NCBI GenBank assembly: GCA_020638555.1
Contig: JACKII010000004.1
Coordinates: forward strand, 310,001 to 374,000
DNA length: 64,000 bases
Direction: 5' to 3'
DNA from: Alphaproteobacteria bacterium
GTDB lineage: Bacteria > Pseudomonadota > Alphaproteobacteria > Bin95
Within the stretch, counting starts at the first letter, position 1, and each line of letters opens with the position of its first letter. Shown one piece after another: positions 16,203 through 23,392 of the stretch. The position numbers and the translations under genes were made by a program. The notes under the pieces were generated by a model. That model did no database searches and was not told where the DNA came from. It saw nothing but the letters and a program-made list of their open reading frames with translations.

Positions 16203-17387
16203 ATGAAACCGCAAGCGCTCGCGGGTATCCGCGTTCTGGACCTGACCCAGATCTACCAGGGCCCCTATGCCACCTTCCTGATGGCCATGGCCGGGGCCGA
16301 GGTGATCAAGGTAGAGCCGCCGGGCGGCGAACGCACCCGCCGCGGCGGAGGCGCCAACACGCCGCTGGCCTTCGCCATGCTGAACTCGAACAAAAAAAGC
16401 CTGACGCTCGACCTGAAAAAGCCCGCCGCCAAGGAACTGCTGCTCTCCATGGTCGAACAGGCGGACGTGGTCTGCGAGAACTTCGCCCCCGGCACCATGG
16501 CCCGGCTGGGCCTCGGCTGGGAGGTGCTGCGGGCGCGCAATCCGCGGCTGATCTACGGCGCCGCCAACGGCTATGGCAGCTTCGGGCCGGACTGGGACCA
16601 GCTCGCCATGGATCATACCATCCAGGCCGCAAGCGGCATTATGAGCATCACCGGCGAGGCCGGCGGGCCGCCGGCGCGGGCGGGCGGCCAGGTTTGCGAC
16701 TTCATGGGCGGCATCCATTTCTATGGGGCGCTGATGACGGCGCTGCTGGGCCGCGAGCGCACCGGCGTCGGCACGCGGGTGGAGAGCGCCATGATCGAGG
16801 CGATCTATTTCAATCCGTCAAGCGAATACTCCCACTATCACCGCACCGGCGAGATCCCGCCCCGGCGCGGCGACAAGTCGGCCGGCCAGACCGCGCCCTA
16901 TGGCCGGTACCAGTGCTCGGACGGCTGGGTGGCGCTGATCGTCGTCAGCGAACCGCAATGGAAGAGCCTCTGCCGCCTGATCGGGCGCGAGGAATGGGCC
17001 GACGATCCGGCTTTCGGCGGGCCGGTGCAGCGCTATGAGCACGAGGACGCCATCAACGCCGCCATCTCTGCCTGGACCGGAACGCGCTCGCGCGACGAGG
17101 CGTTCGCGGCGATGCGGTCCGCGCGGCTCGCGGTGGCGCCGGTGCGCGACGTGGTTGAGGTGATGAACGACCCGCACCTGCACGCCCGCGGCATGCTGCA
17201 CCGCATGCAGCATCCCTATATGGGCGATGTGGTGCTGCCGGGCTCGCCGCTGCGCCTGCTCGACTACGAGACCGAGGCGCTGCAATTCTTCCCCGAGGCA
17301 GGGGCCGACAGCGCCGCGGTGCTGGGCGAGTGGCTGGGTCTGGACGCCGGCGCAGTGGAGGGCCTGCGCGCGGAGGGCGTGGTGTAG
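16203..17387 (+). CDS. CaiB/BaiF family (class III) CoA-transferase
   Basis: The 394-residue protein begins ALAGIRVLDLTQIYQGPYAT, AGAEVIKVEPPGGERTR and LNSNKKSLTLDL, the family opening. The predicted catalytic Asp lies in DQLAMDHTIQAASG at about residue 141. It differs clearly from the first CoA-transferase in the window (8363-9526), so the two are paralogues rather than duplicates. ATG 16203 is chosen by homology; in-frame ATGs at 16173 and 16179 are possible, and no strong Shine-Dalgarno decides. It ends in a repeat-filled convergent junction with the GMC oxidoreductase gene. The acyl donor and acceptor are unknown. Confidence 0.88.
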   Translation: MKPQALAGIRVLDLTQIYQGPYATFLMAMAGAEVIKVEPPGGERTRRGGGANTPLAFAMLNSNKKSLTLDLKKPAAKELLLSMVEQADVVCENFAPGTMARLGLGWEVLRARNPRLIYGAANGYGSFGPDWDQLAMDHTIQAASGIMSITGEAGGPPARAGGQVCDFMGGIHFYGALMTALLGRERTGVGTRVESAMIEAIYFNPSSEYSHYHRTGEIPPRRGDKSAGQTAPYGRYQCSDGWVALIVVSEPQWKSLCRLIGREEWADDPAFGGPVQRYEHEDAINAAISAWTGTRSRDEAFAAMRSARLAVAPVRDVVEVMNDPHLHARGMLHRMQHPYMGDVVLPGSPLRLLDYETEALQFFPEAGADSAAVLGEWLGLDAGAVEGLRAEGVV

Positions 17388-17397
17388 GCCTCCAATG

Positions 17398-17700
17398 TTC
17401 CCCGGGCGAGGCGGAGCCAAGACCCGGGGCCGGCGTCATCCTTCGAACACCGCCACCCGCGGTGTTCGCGAGGGCGACCGATCCCGGATCGCCGCGCTGC
17501 GACGTCCGGGAAAGACGCGCATGGGCTTAGACGAATGCCGGTGGCATCAGACCCCCGATGTTCCCCGGGCGAGGCGGAGCCGAGATCCGGGGCCGGTGTC
17601 ATCCTTCGGACACCGCCGCCCGCGGTGTTCGCGAGGGCAACCGATCCCGGATCGCCGCGCTGCGACGTCCGGGACATACGCGCATGGGCTCAGACGGATG
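17398..17700. repeat. Two tandem family A repeats with a copied gene tail
   Basis: Two copies, 163 bases apart, start TTCCCCGGGCGAGGCGGAGC at 17398 and 17561 and contain ACACCGCC-CCGCGGTGTTCG hairpins and CCGATCCCGGATCGCCGCGC. Copy 2 runs into the 3' end of the GMC gene (stop at 17690). Copy 1 carries a matching tail at about 17529-17551 that encodes, on the minus strand, PPAFV-stop, against PPASV-stop in the real gene. The duplication therefore included the end of the coding region. No gene was seen in this gap. Confidence 0.85.
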
Positions 17701-19309
17701 CCGGTGGCGTGCGGCCGCGGATCAGGTCGGCGCCCTTCTCGGCGATGGCGATAGTGGCGGCGAAGGTGTTGGCGGACGGCAATAGCGGCATGACCGACGC
17801 GTCCACCACCCGCAGCCCTTCCAGGCCGTGCACCCGCAGGGCGTCGTCGACCACCGCCATCCGGTCGGTGGAGGGCCCCATTTTCGCCGTCCCGACAAGG
17901 TGATAGCCCGTATTTCCCTTGCGCCGCGCGAAGTCCAGCCACTCGTCGTCGCTCTGGACGGAGGGGCCGGGCAGGGTCTCGTGGTCGAAATACGCGGCGA
18001 GTTCGGGCCGGTGCAGGATCTGCCGCGCCAAGCGCAGGCCCGCGAGCGTGATGCGCCGGTCGGCCTCGGCGGCGAGATAGTTGGGCTGGATCGCCGGCGG
18101 CTCGGCCGGGTCGGCGGAGCGGGCGCGGACATAGCCGACGCTCTCCGGCCGCGGCTGCGCGGCGCCGCAGGTCAGGCCCGGAAACTCGTCCAGCACATAG
18201 ACCTTGCCGTCCTGATAGCTGCCGGGCGTGAACAGGATGCGCAGGTCCGCGTCCTCCAGCGAGGGGTGCGACTTGCCGTGCACGAAGGCGATGGTCGGGC
18301 AGAGCGCCAGCACGCTCGGCCGGCCCATGGCCCATTTCGCCACCTCCAGCGGCAGGCGCGGCCAGCGGGCGAACTCGTTGATGGTGCGCACATTCTTGGC
18401 GCGGGCCGTCATACGCACCGAATAGTGGTCGCGCAGGTTCTCGCCGACACCGGGGAGCGCGTGGCGGACGGGAACGCCGATGCCTTGCAGATGCTCCGGC
18501 GCGCCGATGCCGGAAATCTGGAGGATTTTCGGCGAGTTGGCGGCACCGGCCGAGAGAATGACCTCGCGGTCGGCGGCGACTGTGTACTCGGTCCCGGAGC
18601 CGTCTCGGTAGCGCACGCCGGTGACTTTGGCGCCGTCCAGTTCCAACGCGACCACCTGGGCGCGGGTGCGGAGCGAGACATTCGGGCGTTTCAGGGCCGG
18701 TCGCAGGAAGGCCTTGGCGGAACTGACCCTTTTCCCCTTGTGAATGTAGCGCTGAAAATACCCGGTGCCGAACTGGAAGCCGGAATTGTAGTCCGCGGCG
18801 CGCGGAATGCCGGCGCCGGCGGCAGCGTCGAGGAACGCCTCGGCGAGCGGGTTGATCCAGTCCATGTCGGTGATGGGCAGTTCGCCGGACTGGCCGCGGT
18901 GGCGGGCGTCGCCTTCGGTCAGGCGGGTTTCGGAGCGGTTGAAATAGGGCAACAGGTCGTCGAAGCCCCAGCCGCGATTGCCCATCTGGGCCCAGACGTC
19001 GAAATCCGCCCGCTGGCCGCGGTTGTAGACCATGCCGTTCACCGAACTGGACCCGCCCACCACCCTGCCCTGCGGCAGGGCGATGGAGCGGCCATCAAGG
19101 CCCGGCGCGGGCTCGGTCTGGAACGGCCAGAGGAAGCGGTCGCCATAGAGGGTTTTGACGAAGCCGGCGGGAATGTGGATCAGCGGGTGCTTGTCGTCAC
19201 CGCCCGCCTCCAGCACGCAGACGGAGGCCTGGCCGTCCTCGGACAGGCGGTTGGCAAGCACGCAGCCGGCGGCGCCGGCGCCGACGATGACATAGTCGAA
19301 ACGGTCCAT
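17690..19309 (-). CDS. GMC family FAD oxidoreductase (choline dehydrogenase-like)
   Basis: The 539-residue protein begins DYVIVGAGAAGCVLANRLSE, the Rossmann FAD-binding motif, with ADREVILSAGAANSPKIL (GMC signature 2) in the middle and LPQGRVVGGSSSVNGMVYNRG (signature 1) at about residue 75. The C-terminal NTGYHLVGTAKMG and NTFAATIAIAEKGAD supply the active-site His and Asn. Family members oxidise alcohols such as choline, polyethylene glycol or long-chain alcohols. ATG 19309 fits the family start; an upstream extension is open but poor. The substrate is unknown. Its 3' end has been duplicated into the adjacent repeat array. Confidence 0.9.
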   Translation of the reverse strand: MDRFDYVIVGAGAAGCVLANRLSEDGQASVCVLEAGGDDKHPLIHIPAGFVKTLYGDRFLWPFQTEPAPGLDGRSIALPQGRVVGGSSSVNGMVYNRGQRADFDVWAQMGNRGWGFDDLLPYFNRSETRLTEGDARHRGQSGELPITDMDWINPLAEAFLDAAAGAGIPRAADYNSGFQFGTGYFQRYIHKGKRVSSAKAFLRPALKRPNVSLRTRAQVVALELDGAKVTGVRYRDGSGTEYTVAADREVILSAGAANSPKILQISGIGAPEHLQGIGVPVRHALPGVGENLRDHYSVRMTARAKNVRTINEFARWPRLPLEVAKWAMGRPSVLALCPTIAFVHGKSHPSLEDADLRILFTPGSYQDGKVYVLDEFPGLTCGAAQPRPESVGYVRARSADPAEPPAIQPNYLAAEADRRITLAGLRLARQILHRPELAAYFDHETLPGPSVQSDDEWLDFARRKGNTGYHLVGTAKMGPSTDRMAVVDDALRVHGLEGLRVVDASVMPLLPSANTFAATIAIAEKGADLIRGRTPPASV

Positions 19310-19435
19310 GGACAGGTTCCCGGACGGACGGGCGGATGAGCGCGCCGATGGTGCCAGCGGTGGGCCGGGGTGTCGATGGGGATGCGAAGGTGGCGGCAGG
19401 GTGCGGGGCCGTGGGCCGTAAACGATGCTGGGATG

Positions 19436-19640
19436 TGTCCCGGCCGTCGCGGAGTGGCGAGCCGGGATCGGTCGACTTTGCGAACACCGCAGTCGCCGGT
19501 GTTCGCAGGCTGACGCCGGCCCCGGATGCCCGCTCCGCGGCCTCCGGGGAGCAGGCCCGCAGGCTCCCCGGGGTCCAGGGTGCAAAGCAGCGCCACGGGA
19601 GGTCCCGGGTCAAGCCCGGGAAAGCTGGGGGCGGGTGGTC
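19436..19640. repeat. Family A-related repeat, rearranged copy
   Basis: Part of a 361-base gap between the GMC gene and the nfuA-like gene. GCCGGGATCGG, GCGAACACCGCAGTCGCCGG followed by TGTTCGCAGGC, GACGCCGGCCCCGGATGC and GCCTCCGGGGAGCAGG are family A motifs in inverted order. It is followed by CGGGTCAAGCCCGGGAAAGC, a small hairpin. The rest of the gap (19310-19435) shows nothing recognisable. Confidence 0.65.
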
Positions 19641-19670
19641 GCGGCGACGCCGCCCCCCCTGCCTTTCGGC

Positions 19671-20231
19671 TCAATACGGGACCGGGTGGACCGCCTGCAC
19701 TTCGGGGATGTAGTGCTTCAGCATGTTCTCGATGCCCATTTTCAGGGTCGCGGTCGAGCTGGGGCAGCCGGCGCAGGCGCCCTGCATGGCCAGATAGACC
19801 ACACCGTCCTCGAAGCGGCGGAAGACGATGTCGCCGCCGTCCTGGGCCACCGCGGGCCGGACGCGCAGGTCCAGCAACTCCTTGATCTGGGCCACGACTT
19901 CCGGGTTGTCGCCCTCGTCGCCGGAATGGCCGGTGTCGCCCTCGCCGACCATGACCGGCGCGCCGAGGGTGAAATGGTCCATGATCGTCCCCAGGATCTG
20001 GGGCTTCAGGGTCTGCCAGTCGCGGCCCTCGTCCTTGGTGACGCTGACGAAATCGGCGCCCAGAAACACCTGGGTCACGCCGCCGACATGGAACAGCGCT
20101 TCGGCCAGCGGCGACTTGCCCTCGGCCTCGTCCAGGCTGGGAAAGTTGGCGGTGCCGACGCCCAGCACGTCGCGGCCGGGCAGGAATTTCAGCGTGGCCG
20201 GGTTGGGGGTGGTCTCGGTCTGGATGAACAT
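19671..20231 (-). CDS. nfuA: NfuA-type Fe-S cluster carrier protein
   Basis: The 186-residue protein has an N-terminal Nfu-N domain (FIQTETTPNPATLKFLPG, residues 2-19) and a C-terminal NifU-like domain with the cluster-binding GACAGCPSS, Cys153 and Cys156. A pair of such proteins holds a [4Fe-4S] cluster for transfer to client enzymes. ATG 20231 is chosen because GAGG lies upstream and the family begins MFIQTE; an ATG four codons earlier is less likely. It is a housekeeping maturation factor and not evidence for nitrogen fixation. NadA encoded nearby needs a [4Fe-4S] cluster and is a plausible client. Confidence 0.92.
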   Translation of the reverse strand: MFIQTETTPNPATLKFLPGRDVLGVGTANFPSLDEAEGKSPLAEALFHVGGVTQVFLGADFVSVTKDEGRDWQTLKPQILGTIMDHFTLGAPVMVGEGDTGHSGDEGDNPEVVAQIKELLDLRVRPAVAQDGGDIVFRRFEDGVVYLAMQGACAGCPSSTATLKMGIENMLKHYIPEVQAVHPVPY

Positions 20232-20267
20232 GGGTCCTCGCAAGCCCGCGGCGCTCCTGGCCGCAGA

Positions 20268-21209
20268 TCAGCTGTTGTAGTACAGGCCGACAGTGTGTTC
20301 CGCCTCGGCAAAGAACAGCCAGCGCTCGAACATCACGCCGATGCCCGCCGCCAGCAGGGCAAAAATCGACATCAGATTGCCAAAGGCATTACCGCCGATC
20401 AGCAGCATGAGCAAGGCTGCAACCAGCGGCACCGCAAACGTCAGCACCTGAATCAGCGTGCGCAGCCGCCGGGCATGGTCGCGTGCCACCCGGAACACCA
20501 TCTCCTTTTGCAGATAATTGGGGCTGGTGTTCGGCAGTTCCAAGGGGCGGACCCGTCCGATCCGGCCGAGGCCGGTGGCGGTCTCGCGCGTGGTCGCCGG
20601 CGACTGGCCGTCGATCGCCCGCCAGTACATCGCCTTCGCGACCCAGGCGGCGGCGGCCGCCAGCAGCATCAGCCAGACGAAAACCGGGCTTTCCACCTTG
20701 AACAGGTGCGAGACCACGTTCAGGGCCACGGTGCCGGTCAGCAGCGCCAGCAGCAGATAGTTGGGCGTGGTGAGCGGCGAGTGCCATTGGCGGATCGGCT
20801 TCAGCGAGGCGTAAATCATGCCGGTGCAATACACGGTCACCGCGGCGGCAACCGCGGCCAGCAGGCCGGCCAGCGCGTAAATCGGGCCAAGGCTGCTCTG
20901 GAACACCCAGCCGATGAACAGCAGCGCGGCCGGCAGATAGGTCAGGATCGCCATCACGCCCTCGCGGCTGAGCCAGGAGGTCTTCCACTGGCTGAGCGCG
21001 CGCCAGGCCCGCTCCGGGTGGCCGAGATGGTAGGTGGAAGAGGCCAGCCCGGCCGTGACCAGGACCAGCGCCAGCACCAGGCCGAAGCCGCCCACCCAGG
21101 GGTCGGCCGGCAGCAGGCCGATGGCGCCGAACAGGCCCATCAGCGCCAGCAGGCCATAACCCGCGCCGGATGCGGTGGTGAAAAAGATAATGGATACGGC
21201 TGGATGCAT
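20268..21209 (-). CDS. DmsC-like membrane anchor subunit, orphan
   Basis: The 313-residue protein has about eight hydrophobic helices. Its start (HPAVSIIFFTTASGAGYGLL), SSTYHLGHPERAWRAL and QWKTSWLSREGV are hallmarks of DmsC, the quinol-oxidising anchor of dimethyl sulfoxide reductase. In known systems it partners a molybdopterin DmsA and an Fe-S DmsB, but neither is encoded within the window. ATG 21209 is chosen because the family begins MHPA. It lies 37 bases before the nfuA start, on the same strand. The partner enzyme may be elsewhere in the genome, or the protein may have another role. Confidence 0.85.
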   Translation of the reverse strand: MHPAVSIIFFTTASGAGYGLLALMGLFGAIGLLPADPWVGGFGLVLALVLVTAGLASSTYHLGHPERAWRALSQWKTSWLSREGVMAILTYLPAALLFIGWVFQSSLGPIYALAGLLAAVAAAVTVYCTGMIYASLKPIRQWHSPLTTPNYLLLALLTGTVALNVVSHLFKVESPVFVWLMLLAAAAAWVAKAMYWRAIDGQSPATTRETATGLGRIGRVRPLELPNTSPNYLQKEMVFRVARDHARRLRTLIQVLTFAVPLVAALLMLLIGGNAFGNLMSIFALLAAGIGVMFERWLFFAEAEHTVGLYYNS

Positions 21210-21287
21210 CGCGCCTGCACTGCCTTGCGGGAAAAACGTCTTGGGCTGACGAACGCCGCGCTGCCGCGCCACGCCCTGCCCCCGCCT

Positions 21288-22400
21288 TTATGGCAGGCCG
21301 GGGAAGTCGTTGGCAATGTCGTCGGTGCCTTCCAGGCGATAGATCCGCTTCCGCCCGAAGCCCTGGATCGCGTGTTCGCCCAGATCGGAGAAGCGGAACT
21401 CGTTCTCGATCAGCCGGTGCATGTCCTCGCAGAGCACGATTTCCATGGGCCCGCACAGCGGCTCCATCCGGGCGGCGAGGTTCATGCCGGGGCCGAAAAT
21501 GTCATAGACGTATTTCTGCACGCCGACGATGGAGCCGATCACCGGGCCGGAATTGATGCCGATCCGGCATTGCCACTGCTCCTCGCTGGTGCGGTTGCGG
21601 CGTTTCAGGAAACGCACCATGCGCAGCGCCACCTCGGCAATGTTGCGGGCGTGGTCCGGATTCGTCTCCGGCATGCCGGAGACGGCGACATAGGCATCGC
21701 CCATGGTCTTCAGCCGCTCGCAGCCGAACTGCTCGACGATGCGGTCGAAGCCGGTGAAAATGTCGTTCAATTCGGAAATCAGCTTGGTCGGTTCGCGGCT
21801 GACGGTCATGTCGGTGAAGCCGACGAAGTCGAGCATCAACACCGAGGCCTCGTCGAAGCGCTGAGGAACGGTGACGCCGAACTCCTTCCATTCCGCATAG
21901 ACGCTTTCCGGCATGATGTTCAGCAGGATGCGCTCGACCCGCTCCTTTTCCTTTTTCAGGTCGCGATTCTGCCGCTCAATCAGCTTGGAGTACGACTCGA
22001 TCATGTACTCCAGTTCCTTGATTTTCGAGATATTCTGGCATTGCAACAGCAGCGCGTCATGGTCGTCGCCCATGGCCGGCGTCAGTTCGCAGGCCAGGGT
22101 GATCGGGCGGCGCTTCGGCTTCACCTGGACTTCGAACCTGTAGGACACTCCCCCGTCGAGCGCCTGTCGTGCCGCCTCCGGATCGAAGCCGCCCAGCAGG
22201 TCGTAAACGGCGGCGTGGGCGTCACCGGCGAGGCCGGGGCACCAGTCCCGGAACTGGGCGTTGTGCATGAGCACGCGAAAGCGGTCGGGATCCACCACCG
22301 CGAGGCCAACGCCGACGGAATCGAACAGCATGGAGCGAAACCGGTCCATATCCATCGCAATCGGCGTGGACGTGTCGCGGCGGTCGGCGGATTCGGTCAT
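21288..22400 (-). CDS. Class III adenylate cyclase with PAS-like input domain
   Basis: The 370-residue soluble protein has a PAS/HNOBA-like domain at residues 20-125 (FDSVGVGLAVVDPDRFRVLM), a signalling helix with likely coiled coil at about 126-165 (IESYSKLIERQNRDLKKEKE), and a catalytic domain to about 365. Metal-binding aspartates are Asp191 (LMLDFVGFT) and Asp235 (KTMGDAYVAV). Lys231 and Asp300 (YVYDIFG) are the pair that selects ATP over GTP, and Asn307 and Arg311 (NLAAR) stabilise the transition state. So it should make cAMP. It starts 14 bases after the stop of the truncated haemoglobin gene, which suggests a globin-controlled cyclase. No membrane segment is visible. Confidence 0.9.
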   Translation of the reverse strand: MTESADRRDTSTPIAMDMDRFRSMLFDSVGVGLAVVDPDRFRVLMHNAQFRDWCPGLAGDAHAAVYDLLGGFDPEAARQALDGGVSYRFEVQVKPKRRPITLACELTPAMGDDHDALLLQCQNISKIKELEYMIESYSKLIERQNRDLKKEKERVERILLNIMPESVYAEWKEFGVTVPQRFDEASVLMLDFVGFTDMTVSREPTKLISELNDIFTGFDRIVEQFGCERLKTMGDAYVAVSGMPETNPDHARNIAEVALRMVRFLKRRNRTSEEQWQCRIGINSGPVIGSIVGVQKYVYDIFGPGMNLAARMEPLCGPMEIVLCEDMHRLIENEFRFSDLGEHAIQGFGRKRIYRLEGTDDIANDFPGLP

Positions 22401-22414
22401 GGGGTCCGGCCCGG

Positions 22415-22774
22415 TCAGGCGGTGGTGATGACGAGATGGGCGCGGCCGTGGATCTCGGCCATCACGGCCGCCACGTCCTCGGGATCGACGCCGTGTTCCA
22501 GCAGCGTCGCCTCCAGCAGGCCCGCCACCTCGTCGAATGCGGCCCGGTCGATGGCCAGATGGCTGTGGACGCGGCGCAGCGCATCGTTGGAATACGCCGC
22601 CGGCCCGCCCATCACCTGGGCGATGAATTTGGTCTGGTGGTCGATCTGGCGGCGCATGTCGACATCGTCGAAAAACGGCCCGGCCGTGTCGGAGTCCAGG
22701 ACCCGGTCGTAAAAGTCCATCACGATCTTGGAAACCGTCACGAACCCGCCGTATTTCTCGAAAATCGACGCCAT
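22415..22774 (-). CDS. Group I truncated haemoglobin
   Basis: The 119-residue protein matches group I (N-type) truncated globins: SIFEKYGG at the start, FYDRVL of helix B, the FFDDVDM segment, and a proximal-side RRVHSHLAI. By alignment, the B10 residue is Tyr22, E7 is Gln43, E11 is Gln47 and the proximal F8 His is His70. A Tyr/Gln/Gln distal pocket is associated in this family with tight O2 binding and NO dioxygenation. ATG 22774 has GAGG upstream. It is the first gene of a pair with the adenylate cyclase, 14 bases apart, so the haem protein may be its ligand sensor or protect it. Confidence 0.9.
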   Translation of the reverse strand: MASIFEKYGGFVTVSKIVMDFYDRVLDSDTAGPFFDDVDMRRQIDHQTKFIAQVMGGPAAYSNDALRRVHSHLAIDRAAFDEVAGLLEATLLEHGVDPEDVAAVMAEIHGRAHLVITTA

Positions 22775-23392
22775 ACAGTCCTCGGATGCTGCCGTATAGA
22801 ATCAAACGGATAGCCAGCATACGCCATTCGCGGCGGAAAAGACTAGACAATTGGCCGGGGTGATTGACCGTCATCGCCGCAACGCCCTGAATCCTGCGCC
22901 GCGGCAACGGGCTCGCTATACGAGATCGGGGCAGACAAACCGACAAAAAGGGCCGCTTCCCCACCGCAGCCGACGCAGGCGCCGATGGGGTGGCGCCTGC
23001 GCGGCAACAGCGGCCGAAGCCCGCAAGACGGCTGTCGGCCATGCCCTCTCCCGCCCGGTTCTTGTGCGCGTTTGACCGCCGACCGGATGGCGTTGTGCCG
23101 ACGACTGACCTGGGGGAAAAGGCAGCCGGCGGCGTGGGCTGCATACATCTGTATGCTGTTCCATTCGTATGACATGCCCATCGGCTTGTCTATAGACAAT
23201 GCAACGTATAGTTTATTGGAATTCTTCCATAAAATATCGATTTTGCATTCCGATACAATGCAGTACTAGACTAAAGGTTGCGGTAGCCCAAAGGACGGCA
23301 ATTCCCGCCCTTCGCGTCGACCGCTCCGGCACAGTGATACCGGAGAGCCGGAGGGACTTGGCCAATGCCTCTGTGCCGCCGGGCCGATCGGC
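22775..23392. promoter_or_regulatory. Long leader region with AT-rich palindrome cluster
   Basis: This 618-base gap lies upstream of the globin-cyclase pair and downstream of the ThDP gene (all minus strand). No convincing gene was found; open frames across it are Arg-rich or short. From about 23140 to 23270 it turns sharply AT-rich and holds four inverted repeats: GCATAC-ATCT-GTATGC (23141-23156), the perfect 14-mer TTGTCTATAGACAA (23186-23199), TGGAA-TTC-TTCCA (23217-23229) and TGCATT-N7-AATGCA (23244-23262). A 38-codon frame on the plus strand (23153-23269, MLFHSYDMPIGL...) crosses it but has no ribosome-binding site. Confidence 0.6.

Noticed and set aside
19671..20231. NifU-like protein as evidence of nitrogen fixation
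   Set aside because: The architecture is that of housekeeping NfuA, and no nif genes are present.
22843..23199. Minus-strand 118-codon frame upstream of the globin gene
   Set aside because: Arg/Ser/Gly-rich low-quality composition, no ribosome-binding site, and it covers the AT-rich palindromes.
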